Of a stretch of 64,000 bases of DNA, positions 29,581 to 38,203 are shown piece after piece. A model generated the notes under the pieces. The model saw nothing but the letters and a program-made list of their open reading frames with translations. It was not told the DNA's origin and searched no databases. This stretch comes from Nitrosomonas nitrosa (GTDB lineage Bacteria > Pseudomonadota > Gammaproteobacteria > Burkholderiales > Nitrosomonadaceae). The position numbers and the translations under genes were made by a program. The DNA is taken from positions 1 to 64,000 of the forward strand of contig NZ_QAOO01000005.1 in assembly GCF_003051105.1 (NCBI RefSeq), in the 5' to 3' direction. The first letter of the stretch is position 1. Every line of letters starts with the position of its first letter.

Positions 29581-29628
29581 GGCTATACATAACAGCGATC
29601 ATCTTTTAGTCAAAACTGGGGAATAACC

Positions 29629-31290
29629 ATGAACGACGCAACCCAATCTAACTCCATTCCCATCTGGCGAAGCCCTTTCATTTTATCGGACGGCAAGCGG
29701 TTGGCGGGTATACGGGACACCCGGCCTACCGAGGCGGATCAGGGCGTTTTGGATGTCAAAACGTTCAACGCGATTGAGACGGATGCTTTGTTCGACGAAA
29801 TCAATCGTGCCGAAACCTGGATCGGGCAATCCGTACTTTACCGGTCATTGGCGAGACCCACGCACGATGCACAATTACTGCAGAAAAAACAGGAAGCGCT
29901 TAGGGAATTGGCCGACAATCCAGAATTGCACGCTGCACTCGAGCGCTTCGTCAAGCAGATGGTGGCAGGGGAGGAGTCGCTTTATTATCTGCTTTATGGT
30001 GAATTTAACGGGGGATTGGCAACAGATGACCCCAAAAACAAGACAGAGAAGCTCGAATTCGGTGGCTACGGTTATCATCAATTCATCGACGGGACGCAAT
30101 TCGCGGTCGACCTGGTTGAAGAAGCCGATGCACTACCCCCCGTGCGCAGCGCTTATTTGCGCGAACTGATTCAAGCAATGGTCGATTTTGGTAATAGCCG
30201 AACGTATGCATTGATGCATGGTCCGATCTATATCATCGACGGCAAATTTAAGACCGGCAAAGAAAAGCCCCGTTACTTGCCAGTGCCGCGTTTCCGGCCG
30301 AGCATGTTCAAATGGCTGCCGATGCTGATATTTGTTTCCATCGTCAGCGGGCTTTATTTTTTCTTTCAGAATATGTGGGCCGAGCTAGGCGAAACCTACA
30401 TAGGCTACGGTATCTTGATTTTGACCGTGCCCATGATCCCGATCGTATTGCAAGCTATCTGCTCATCGGACCTCAAATCAGTTATCTATCCTTTGCAGAA
30501 GTTATTCAGGAAAAGTCCTGAGCTCGCTAAAGCGGTGGAATCGCTTGGCATGATCGATGAGCTGCTATCTCTGCACCATTATGCCAAATCGGTCGAAGGT
30601 GAAATGACACTGCCAGAAATCCTCGCAGCAGGTCAACATTCATTGACGGTGACGAATGCTAGAAATCCTCTGCTTGCCAGAATCCAGCCCGATTATGTTC
30701 CCAATGACATCAAACTGGATGCCGCCAATCGTTTGCTGATCATCACCGGTCCAAACAGCGGAGGAAAAACAGCTTATTGCAAAACCATCGTGCAGATTCA
30801 GTTGTTAGGTCAAACGGGTGGTTATGTACCGGCATCGCACGCACGGCTGGTGCCAGCAGAACATATTTTTTATCAAGTGCCTGAACCCGGGAGGCTCGAT
30901 GAAGGAATGGGACGCTTCGCGCATGAGCTGAAGCAGACGCGGGAAATTTTCTTCAACTCGACACCGCTGAGCCTGGTAATACTCGACGAACTTGCCGAAG
31001 GCACGACTTTTGAAGAAAGGATGACGCTTTCCGAGTATGTTCTGAAGGGATTTCATCAGCTCGGTGCAACGACGATACTGGTGACGCATAACCATGAGCT
31101 ATGCGAGCGTTTATCAGGGGAGGGGATAGGAAGCTACCTGCAAGTGGAGTTCTTGCCTGAAGGCCCAACGCATCGCTTGATCCCGGGCATCTCTCACGTA
31201 AGCCATGCCGATCGTGTAGCGAGCGCCCTTGGATTCAGCAAAGAGGATGTGGAAAAGCATTTGGCTACCTTACCTGGAAAAGCCGAGTAA
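29629..31290 (+). CDS. MutS-family ATPase with membrane segments
   Basis: A 553-residue protein. The C-terminal part is the MutS ATPase domain: Walker A GPNSGGKT at 374-381, a long DEGMGRFAHELKQTREIF helix, Walker B LVILDELAEGTTFEE and the THNHEL switch. The N-terminal half has MutS core/lever-like helices but no mismatch-recognition domain. Two hydrophobic segments near residues 227-250 and 256-280 look membrane-spanning, which is unusual for mismatch-repair proteins. A GGGGA site precedes the ATG. Its role is unknown, and it is unlikely to be canonical MutS. Confidence 0.8.
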   Translation: MNDATQSNSIPIWRSPFILSDGKRLAGIRDTRPTEADQGVLDVKTFNAIETDALFDEINRAETWIGQSVLYRSLARPTHDAQLLQKKQEALRELADNPELHAALERFVKQMVAGEESLYYLLYGEFNGGLATDDPKNKTEKLEFGGYGYHQFIDGTQFAVDLVEEADALPPVRSAYLRELIQAMVDFGNSRTYALMHGPIYIIDGKFKTGKEKPRYLPVPRFRPSMFKWLPMLIFVSIVSGLYFFFQNMWAELGETYIGYGILILTVPMIPIVLQAICSSDLKSVIYPLQKLFRKSPELAKAVESLGMIDELLSLHHYAKSVEGEMTLPEILAAGQHSLTVTNARNPLLARIQPDYVPNDIKLDAANRLLIITGPNSGGKTAYCKTIVQIQLLGQTGGYVPASHARLVPAEHIFYQVPEPGRLDEGMGRFAHELKQTREIFFNSTPLSLVILDELAEGTTFEERMTLSEYVLKGFHQLGATTILVTHNHELCERLSGEGIGSYLQVEFLPEGPTHRLIPGISHVSHADRVASALGFSKEDVEKHLATLPGKAE

Positions 31291-31355
31291 ATAGACTACC
31301 CCGGCGATGCAACAAGAATTACGCAGTGGATGCTTCATGCATGCGTAGTTTTACC

Positions 31356-31395
31356 GTAACCACCGAGAATGCGGAAAACTCAACTCGGTGGTTAC
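31356..31395. terminator. Hairpin between convergent genes, possible bidirectional terminator
   Basis: GTAACCACCGAG at 31356-31367 and CTCGGTGGTTAC at 31384-31395 are perfect 12-base inverted repeats with a 16-base loop. The hairpin lies between the ends of the MutS-like gene and the tyrosine-kinase gene. No strong T-run follows on either strand, so a transcript-end or stability role is inferred from position. Confidence 0.45.
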
Positions 31396-31451
31396 TGCTG
31401 ATGGACATGAGAACTCAAGAAAATACCACCGGAATGGTCGTCTTATAGCGG

Positions 31452-33719
31452 CTATTTCCCTTTCTTATAACTGTACTGGTAAACATATTTGCCATAGCTG
31501 TAGCCGTGTCGAGCGGATACTTGAGGTAGATCGTTAAATACGATGCCCTTCAAACGGGTGCCTGCCTGAATCAGTCTTCTTGTACTTTGCTCCAATTCCC
31601 GCATGGGATGCTCACCCGCTTTGACAACCATCAGGGTCGCGCTCGCCAATCGGCCAATGATGGCCGCATCGGTCACAGCCAGGATGGGAGGGGAATCGAT
31701 GATTACCAAGTCGTACTGCGCGCTGATATTCTCCAGGAAATGACCGAAGCGTTCATGCAATAACAACTCTGAGGGATTCGGCGGTATGGCTCCCGTCGGA
31801 ATAAAATCGATGTTCGCCTGAGGGATGTGATGAATCGCTTCCTCTATCTTGATCGCGTCGAAAATAAGCTCAGATAAACCATTATCTCTACCTAGGCCAA
31901 GTGGTTTATGGATCAAACCTCTGCGCATATCGCCATCGATGAGCAAAACTTTTTTGCCTGCATCGGCCATCACTACGGCCAGGTTGACGGAGATGAACGT
32001 TTTGCCGATATTCGGGCTGGGTCCGGTAATCATGATGATATTGTTGCGCGCTTCCAGAAAAGCGAAATGCAATGTCGTGCGTAAACTGCGCAGGCTTTCG
32101 ATAGCGATATCTTCCCTGTTTTCCAGCGCCAGGATAACCGGGGTGTAGTGGCGCGATGACGCTGGTTTTTTTAATTTGCCATAAAGCGCTTTCTGACTCT
32201 TGCTATGCGGAACGGTGGCATAGACGGGGATATTCAATTGCTTTTCGATTAAGTGAGGATCTTCCACGCCGCGATTGAGCAAGCGGCGAACGAATGCAGT
32301 CACTATACCGAGTATGATGCCTAGAATGACCGCTATCCCGATAATCAGCAATTTTTTGGGTTTAATGGGTTCATCGGGCAGGAGGGCATAATCGATGATT
32401 CTGACGTTGCCGATTGTCCCTGCTTTTGCAATGCGCAAGGTCTGTGCATTGTTCAAGAGCGTGGTATAAAGCTCAGTGTTGACTTTTACGTCACGAGATA
32501 GTCTCAAGATGACCTGCTGTGTTTCCGGTAATACTTCGATTTTATTATCGTGAGCGGTGATCTGGCTTTGTAAGCGTGCGATTTGCTTGTCAATCGAGAT
32601 GATCGTGGGGTGCGATTCGGTATACCTTTGACGGAGCTCATCCCGTTTTTGTTGTAACAGCGTGATTTGGGTTCTTAGCTCGACCGCACTTTTCAAGATG
32701 TTCTGGGTTTCAAGATCCAAATCGATGGATCCCTGGCGGGTTCTATACTCATTGAGTGCGACGGTGGCCGCTTCCAATTGATCTTTCACGATCGGCAGTT
32801 GTTTTTCCAGGAACTCCAGGGTTTTCTGGGATTCAGCCGATTTCTGATCGACATTTTGTTGCACATAAATGTTGGCGATCTCATTCACGATACTCACCGC
32901 AGCATCTGGGCTATGTGATTCGACAGTCAATTCGAGGATACCGGTATTTTTACCTTTTTCCGTCACGGAAACGCTGTTTCTCAGATTGCGAATCGCTTGA
33001 TTTTTCGATTGACGCATGACTGTGAAATAAGTGTCAGGGCGGGCTTTCAGCAGAGATACAAAGATCGAGACTGAATGTTTTTCGCCTTCTAGTTGCATGC
33101 TGGCGAGTTTGCCCACTTCCCCCTCGAGGATGATTTCATCGTCACGTATTAACTTGAAATGACCCTGTTTGCCAGCCTGCAGAATCAACTCTTCGTCCTC
33201 CCAGTCGGCAGGTACAGCAAAGGTGTCGACTTGAATAGCCTCCCCCCCCCATGCATAGTGGATTTGATCGAACAATGGATTGGCTACGGCATTATCTGGA
33301 TTGCGCTTCTCGAACTGTCGGGCGATGGCCTCGCCGATGATCGGGAAATACTTGGGTTTCGCTACAATATCCAAGTGTAGGCTTTGTATCGTTTTTCCCA
33401 GTATCATCCTGGATTTGATCAGCTCGATTTCGGCCAAAACTGGTGTTTTACCATCGATCAGACCCGTTAACGGTTCGAGACCAGCAAGCGATTGGGTGTT
33501 TTCTTTGGCTTGCAGCAAACCATCGGCTTTGTAAACGGGGCGATCGAGGAAAGTCTTGGCTACACCCAAAGATAGGGCGACAAACGTTATGCCAATAATT
33601 AGCCATTTACTATCGAGTAAAATACCTAATACTTCGCCCAGGTTAATTTCGTCGTCATCTTGATCGAATTGATAATCTAGCTGTGCTTTTGCATGATCGT
33701 TAGGTGTATTTGGCATCAT
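31452..33719 (-). CDS. Wzc-like polysaccharide co-polymerase / tyrosine autokinase
   Basis: A protein of about 755 residues from the ATG at 33719. An upstream in-frame ATG at 33791 adds 24 residues. It has an N-terminal Wzz domain with a first membrane helix (DSKWLIIGITFVALSLGVAK), a periplasmic coiled-coil/GNVR region, and a second helix (KKLLIIGIAVILGIILGIVTAF). A cytoplasmic BY-kinase domain follows with Walker A GPSPNIGKTF, Walker A' LLIDGDMR and a Tyr-rich tail (YSYGKYVYQYSYKKGK) as the autophosphorylation cluster. It controls chain length and export of exopolysaccharide with the Wza and Wzb proteins encoded upstream. A run of nine G (coding strand) lies at 33242-33250 inside the gene and could slip. 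Confidence 0.93.
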   Translation of the reverse strand: MMPNTPNDHAKAQLDYQFDQDDDEINLGEVLGILLDSKWLIIGITFVALSLGVAKTFLDRPVYKADGLLQAKENTQSLAGLEPLTGLIDGKTPVLAEIELIKSRMILGKTIQSLHLDIVAKPKYFPIIGEAIARQFEKRNPDNAVANPLFDQIHYAWGGEAIQVDTFAVPADWEDEELILQAGKQGHFKLIRDDEIILEGEVGKLASMQLEGEKHSVSIFVSLLKARPDTYFTVMRQSKNQAIRNLRNSVSVTEKGKNTGILELTVESHSPDAAVSIVNEIANIYVQQNVDQKSAESQKTLEFLEKQLPIVKDQLEAATVALNEYRTRQGSIDLDLETQNILKSAVELRTQITLLQQKRDELRQRYTESHPTIISIDKQIARLQSQITAHDNKIEVLPETQQVILRLSRDVKVNTELYTTLLNNAQTLRIAKAGTIGNVRIIDYALLPDEPIKPKKLLIIGIAVILGIILGIVTAFVRRLLNRGVEDPHLIEKQLNIPVYATVPHSKSQKALYGKLKKPASSRHYTPVILALENREDIAIESLRSLRTTLHFAFLEARNNIIMITGPSPNIGKTFISVNLAVVMADAGKKVLLIDGDMRRGLIHKPLGLGRDNGLSELIFDAIKIEEAIHHIPQANIDFIPTGAIPPNPSELLLHERFGHFLENISAQYDLVIIDSPPILAVTDAAIIGRLASATLMVVKAGEHPMRELEQSTRRLIQAGTRLKGIVFNDLPQVSARHGYSYGKYVYQYSYKKGK
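33242..33250. repeat. Nine-base C/G homopolymer in the tyrosine-kinase gene
   Basis: Nine consecutive C on the plus strand (G on the coding strand) encode the Trp-Gly-Gly-Glu stretch in the periplasmic region of the Wzc-like protein. The reading frame is intact here. Tracts of this length are prone to slipped-strand changes. Confidence 0.85.
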
Positions 33720-33875
33720 CTTGTGCAAGTAGTGGTTCTCTAAGTTAAATAATATCCAGGCGGTAAATCTGAAAAAATGCGTTGCCAACAAACCATTGCT
33801 ATTAGGTTTGCGTTGTGCGCATTTGCTTGAGTTGGAGACAAATTATGGCTTGTCTCGATTTGAAGCGTTAAATAG

Positions 33876-35093
33876 TTACCGTACCGAAGGGAGACGCCTG
33901 AATGGCTGAATCCGTAGCGAACCATCAAATGAATTTAGCAAGCTAATGGTAGGTTGAATTTGCGCAATGATCTGATTCCAGCGGATACCTTGAGCGCGAT
34001 CCACATAAATTACATCGCGTGGCTGCAATGGAAAACGATCAGCCAACAGCAGCGCATCGGGGGATTTTGCATCCAAGTGGAAAATTTCCGACTTACCCAA
34101 ACCGCCTCTAAACACGAAAATCCGCGCCGGGTCGGATGTTTCTTGGTCGAACCCACCGGCTTCACTCAATGCCTCTGTCAATGTCATACGCGCTTTGTTC
34201 ATGACCAGGCTGCGCGAACGGCCAATGGCACCGCCCGCAACGAAGTGATTGGTTTCCCCGAGTACGAATACTTTATTCAGCATGCTGTCGGGCACATTGA
34301 GCACATCACCATGTTTGAGCAGCACATTCTGTGAGATATCGCCGCCTTCATAAAGGCTGAGTAAATTGATACTGTATGTTCTGCCATCGCGGGTCAAGGT
34401 GATGTTACGTTGATCGGCCTCCGGTTTTACGCCTCCCGCATTATTGATGGCTTCCAACACAGTCAGCGGGATATCCTTGACGAGCTGGATGCCGGGCTGT
34501 GCGACTTCACCCACGACATAAACCCGTTGGCTGCGGTAAGCCGCAACCCGTACGTCCAATTGTACCTGCTCGATATACTTCGATAACCGCCGAGTCAGCT
34601 CATCCCGGATCTCCTCAACCGTTCTGCCGGCTGCATGCACAACCCCCACGTAAGGATAGAAAAACGTACCGTCTTCACCGACGACATTACCCGCAGCCTC
34701 CGCAGAGCGGAATTGACCGGCGGGAATGGTCAGTTCAGGGTGATCCCAAACGGTAATGTTGAGAATGTCCCTAGGCCCTACACGATATTGGGTATAGGGT
34801 TCTGAATCTGGAACACCTTTGATGGTATTCGACCCGATGCGGTAATCAAAATAGTGATTGGCAACGTTATCCGGCCCCAAGCTGCGATTGTTGAAATCTT
34901 GCTCTAGTTCAACAATGAGCTGCGCATTGATGGTTTGAATATTGAGCCTCTTTAAAATAGTCTCATTATTTTCTGTCACCGGCATTTCCACGCTCGATTG
35001 TCGAGAAAATGGGTTCATGTGCTGACCAGGAATGATAGAACAAGCAGCAAGGGGCGAGAGCGCAATAAGAGTGAAGAAAATTTTAGTACGCAT
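33876..35093 (-). CDS. Wza-like polysaccharide export outer-membrane lipoprotein
   Basis: A 405-residue protein from the ATG at 35093. A TTG at 35102 would add three residues. The signal peptide ends in a lipobox (PLAAC, Cys18), so it should be an outer-membrane lipoprotein. A poly_export domain (YRVGPRDILNITVWDHPEL and VVGEDGTFFYPYVGVV) is followed by SLBB-type repeats (VYVVGEVAQPGIQLV, VFVLGETNHFV), ending near a DVIYVDRAQG segment. It forms the outer-membrane channel for the exopolysaccharide, working with the Wzc-like kinase downstream. Confidence 0.92.
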   Translation of the reverse strand: MRTKIFFTLIALSPLAACSIIPGQHMNPFSRQSSVEMPVTENNETILKRLNIQTINAQLIVELEQDFNNRSLGPDNVANHYFDYRIGSNTIKGVPDSEPYTQYRVGPRDILNITVWDHPELTIPAGQFRSAEAAGNVVGEDGTFFYPYVGVVHAAGRTVEEIRDELTRRLSKYIEQVQLDVRVAAYRSQRVYVVGEVAQPGIQLVKDIPLTVLEAINNAGGVKPEADQRNITLTRDGRTYSINLLSLYEGGDISQNVLLKHGDVLNVPDSMLNKVFVLGETNHFVAGGAIGRSRSLVMNKARMTLTEALSEAGGFDQETSDPARIFVFRGGLGKSEIFHLDAKSPDALLLADRFPLQPRDVIYVDRAQGIRWNQIIAQIQPTISLLNSFDGSLRIQPFRRLPSVR

Positions 35094-35226
35094 GGATTTC
35101 AAACATTATTCAGATATCAACTGTAAAAATTTTCGACAAGTTATTGGTATATGATGTTTAAGTCATCCGCTTTTATTTGTCAAACCTGTTGCGCTGATTT
35201 AGGGAATTAATTTCGTTTTTACCGAT

Positions 35227-35667
35227 TCAGTGTAGCTTTTTTGCCCACTCAGCTACGCCTTGCTCTATTAACGCCAAGGCGGCTTCAAATACCGTCATCT
35301 CCTTCTGGTAAGGATCAGGTATATCAAAATGACTCCATTCGCCCAGACGAAAAACCTTACCTCTTGTGCTCGGCTCGTTTTTTTCGATTGCGTCTTTCTG
35401 AAATGCTTCCATTACGAGAATCAAATCAGCTTTACGGATCATCTCGCTATTTAATTGGCAGGCACGGTGGCCCGATATATCAATGCCTTTTTGCATCATC
35501 AACTGGCAAGCCATAGGATCGGCTTTATGGCCGACCAGGGCATTGAGTCCGGCAGAGCTTACATGACAATCGATAGCCGATTGAGCCAAGGTTTGCTTCA
35601 ATAATCCCTCGGCCATCGGACTTCTACAAATATTGCCGATACAGATAACTAAAATATTTTTAAACAA
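35227..35667 (-). CDS. Wzb-like low-molecular-weight protein-tyrosine phosphatase
   Basis: A 146-residue phosphatase. The P-loop CIGNICRS (nucleophile Cys9, Arg15) is at the N-terminus and the general-acid loop DIPDPYQK lies near residue 117. It would dephosphorylate the tyrosine tail of the Wzc-like kinase, which export cycles require. The phosphatase, Wza and Wzc genes lie in that order on the minus strand, the usual arrangement. Confidence 0.93.
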   Translation of the reverse strand: MFKNILVICIGNICRSPMAEGLLKQTLAQSAIDCHVSSAGLNALVGHKADPMACQLMMQKGIDISGHRACQLNSEMIRKADLILVMEAFQKDAIEKNEPSTRGKVFRLGEWSHFDIPDPYQKEMTVFEAALALIEQGVAEWAKKLH

Positions 35668-35845
35668 AGATCAACTCTTATTGGTTTAGGTTGTAATTGT
35701 TTGCTCGCTGAGCATGTCTACCTTGACAAAGAAGCAACGAGATGAAGAGATTGCAAATTCTTGCTGTCAAGTATCATTGCGCATAATTCAAAACTACGTG
35801 GCAGGCTGCCCGTCTTTCCGATCATGATGGTTTGGACAGATAAGC

Positions 35846-36937
35846 TTACTTCTTCTTATCGCCATATCCATATAGCTCCATGAAGCCTGTACCTTTATGC
35901 GTACCTTCAATTTTGACGGCACCTTCCCAATAAATATTGTAGGTAGACAGCATGGCATCAAATTCACTGTTTTCCATGAGCCCCTGGGTCTTGATATCCA
36001 TATTCCACTTTGGGATTTGGATAGTCCACGAAATCGGATAAGCAATACCTGTTTTTTTGCTGGTCCATTTTTTTCCGGGTATTAACGTAAAATCCTTGCT
36101 CGACAATACTTCGGTGATGCCGTTTTGAGTTACGCTACCCGTATAAAGGATAGGGTTACCTAATTTGTCGCGCAACTGGTACAGCATGACATCCTCACCA
36201 CTATCCAATTGAAGACTGAACCAATCCCATGATAATTGATTGGTGGTGAAATCACCCCATTGATGATCAAACCAGGCGATACCTTTTACAGCCTCAATTT
36301 TTTTACCGATTTTGACGGTACCAGATATGGCCATGCGCGTTCGGGAATAGTAATAGCTGCTGCCAGCCTGCTCCAGTGAGATAATACCTTCCTCGCCATG
36401 AAGTACAGGGGGGAGGGTACTGGTTAGCGTCAGGTTGAAACTGTATTGATTGGTTGCCGCCACGAGTTGATCATGGCCATTTTTTCCTGTCATCGTCCAG
36501 TTATCCATTTTGAAATCGAATCCATCGCTGGTCGCCGACGCAAAATCAATGCCGACAGTGGTCCTGCGTTGATCGGTGAAACGTTGGTTTGTTTGATGAT
36601 CACTGAGTGAAACATGTTTCACTAAATGGCTGATCAAATCCGTCACAATGAAGGTCGTGTAATGGAAGCTAAATCGTTTGCCGGATTCTGTTGTTAAATG
36701 TCCATTGTAGTACCACCATTCCATCTTGGCTTGGTGTGGCGCATCATCTTTAGGGAGCGACACCTTTCCCTCATTAGAGGCTTTACTCTCGAACCATTCA
36801 TCGGCAGGTTTGATTGCCATGATCTCATAAATGAACCATGCGCCCATGCCCAGTACGAAAAGCAGAATGAACAGTATAAGGGAAGCTTTTGCCGAGTATC
36901 GTTTTCTGTATTTACGTTCAGTTTTTTTGCCAAACAT
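35846..36937 (-). CDS. CrtC/AttH-type lipocalin-like membrane-anchored protein
   Basis: A 363-residue protein with a basic N-terminus and one membrane helix (about 18-40), then a two-domain lipocalin-like fold. Motifs HQAKMEWWYYNGHL, FHYTTFIV, and GIAWFDHQWGDF followed by LSWDWFSLQLDSGEDVMLYQLRD match the CrtC (hydroxyneurosporene synthase) / AttH family, often annotated as secreted hydrolase. True carotenoid hydratase activity is doubtful for an anchored periplasmic protein. Its place between the PEP-CTERM and export genes suggests an envelope or lipid role. Confidence 0.78.
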   Translation of the reverse strand: MFGKKTERKYRKRYSAKASLILFILLFVLGMGAWFIYEIMAIKPADEWFESKASNEGKVSLPKDDAPHQAKMEWWYYNGHLTTESGKRFSFHYTTFIVTDLISHLVKHVSLSDHQTNQRFTDQRRTTVGIDFASATSDGFDFKMDNWTMTGKNGHDQLVAATNQYSFNLTLTSTLPPVLHGEEGIISLEQAGSSYYYSRTRMAISGTVKIGKKIEAVKGIAWFDHQWGDFTTNQLSWDWFSLQLDSGEDVMLYQLRDKLGNPILYTGSVTQNGITEVLSSKDFTLIPGKKWTSKKTGIAYPISWTIQIPKWNMDIKTQGLMENSEFDAMLSTYNIYWEGAVKIEGTHKGTGFMELYGYGDKKK

Positions 36938-37337
36938 ACCGATGTGTGCGGGTTTTATGCACGCTGCTCATGTCATAGGCAAAAATGATGTCATCAATTT
37001 ACACCTACAATCATTGGCCAGCAGGATGATTACAATAGCACAGATGAAGTATTCGCGTCATTGCTATGGCTGGCTCGCGAATAACCCTAACTTTGCCGAT
37101 TTTTGGTTAACCATACTATCGCGGATGGTGTAAAAGATGAAAGCAAAGTATTATGCCAAAAGAGAATAGAAATTATATGGTGATGGTTAAAAGCTTATAT
37201 TATTATATTGGTATTGTTATGATTTCATGACAAATTTTATGTTTGACAACCAGCCCAATTGCATATAGATTCGCATAACGAGCAGAACTGAATTTTATTT
37301 CTAACTTGTTTTTTTCTCAAAGATGGAGTATCAGAAT
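36938..37337. other. Intergenic region between divergent envelope genes
   Basis: About 400 AT-rich bases separate the CrtC-like gene from the PEP-CTERM gene. It should carry promoters in both directions. A plausible sigma-70-type promoter lies at 37243-37271. There is no coding potential that I trust. Confidence 0.5.
37243..37271 (+). promoter_or_regulatory. Candidate promoter for the PEP-CTERM gene
   Basis: A perfect TTGACA at 37243-37248 is followed by TATAGA after 15 bases or TAGATT after 17 bases. It lies about 70 bases upstream of the start codon. I found no convincing sigma-54 (GG-N10-GC) site nearby. Confidence 0.35.
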
Positions 37338-38111
37338 ATGCATAAAAAATCACTGCTTGCAGTCATCTTTGCCGTCTCGCTAACAAGTATAAGCGCCTCG
37401 TCCGTTGCAGCTATCATCGCCAGTTCGTCTAATATGACCGGCGATGTTGAAGTCACAGGGTTTGCTGATGGCTCTCCCACAACGTTCTCTGCCAGCTTTG
37501 AGAATTTAAGCGGTTCTCTTAATCTGCTGGCTATGGAAAATGGCTTCTACAATGTTTATGGGCAAGGTTCTGCAAATTTTGTGGGACATGCAGGGCCTGG
37601 GGGTACGATAGACGTAACCGTTCCTTCGTCAACACTGCTTTATAGCGGATTCCTCGGTTCCTCTGGGTTAACACCGGGCTCTTACGGCTTTACCTTTGGA
37701 TCGTCAATCGGTGCCGATATCAACTTCGGCTTTACCTTAGATTACGATGGTGTCGTCAGTCCTTTGGTCATGGGTTTCATGGCGCCTTTCGGTTTTGTTG
37801 ATCCGGAAGGAAGCGGTCAGCTTACCGTGACAGGTACTTTTTTTGCCGATGGCACCAGCGCACTCTTCAATTTCTCTGAGTCGGCCTTAACATGGACGGG
37901 TATTGGTGGAACCTTACTCGCAGGGGATACATTGTTGGGGGGAGGGGACGGTGTCATGGGAGGGGACGGTGTCATCAATGGCCCGTTCGAGCTTGCCGAT
38001 ATCGTGGCAACTGCTGAAGCGATTACCGCTATACCCGAGCCTGCCACCCTCGCCTTAGTTGGGTTGGGGATCTTGGGCATGGGCGCAGCACAAAGACGCA
38101 GAAAAAATTAA
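37338..38111 (+). CDS. PEP-CTERM sorting-signal secreted protein
   Basis: A 257-residue protein from the ATG at 37338, chosen because GGAG sits nine bases upstream. The ATG at 37323 overlaps that site. It has an N-terminal signal peptide (MHKKSLLAVIFAVSLTSISA), a Ser/Gly-rich beta-structured middle and a Gly-rich loop with two GGDGV repeats near residue 210. The C-terminal tag begins PEPATLAL, has a short hydrophobic helix and ends in RRRK. This is the PEP-CTERM signal recognised by exosortase. No exosortase is encoded in the window. The protein is probably a surface or matrix component linked to the exopolysaccharide locus around it. Confidence 0.92.
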   Translation: MHKKSLLAVIFAVSLTSISASSVAAIIASSSNMTGDVEVTGFADGSPTTFSASFENLSGSLNLLAMENGFYNVYGQGSANFVGHAGPGGTIDVTVPSSTLLYSGFLGSSGLTPGSYGFTFGSSIGADINFGFTLDYDGVVSPLVMGFMAPFGFVDPEGSGQLTVTGTFFADGTSALFNFSESALTWTGIGGTLLAGDTLLGGGDGVMGGDGVINGPFELADIVATAEAITAIPEPATLALVGLGILGMGAAQRRRKN

Positions 38112-38129
38112 ATTTGTTGTCCTTAGAGG

Positions 38130-38180
38130 TGGGTACGTTGGCTAAAATCGATGTACCCATTCTTATTTAATCCTTTTTTA
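38130..38180 (+). terminator. Candidate rho-independent terminator after the PEP-CTERM gene
   Basis: TGGGTAC at 38130-38136 pairs with GTACCCA at 38153-38159 and is followed by a T-rich stretch (TTCTTATTTAATCC, then TTTTTT). It lies 20 bases beyond the stop codon, between convergent genes. Confidence 0.5.
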
Positions 38181-38203
38181 TCCTTTCTCATTAGCCCATT
38201 GCA

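Noticed and set aside
29629..31290. Canonical MutS mismatch-repair gene
   Set aside because: The protein is too short, lacks the mismatch-recognition domain and has membrane segments.
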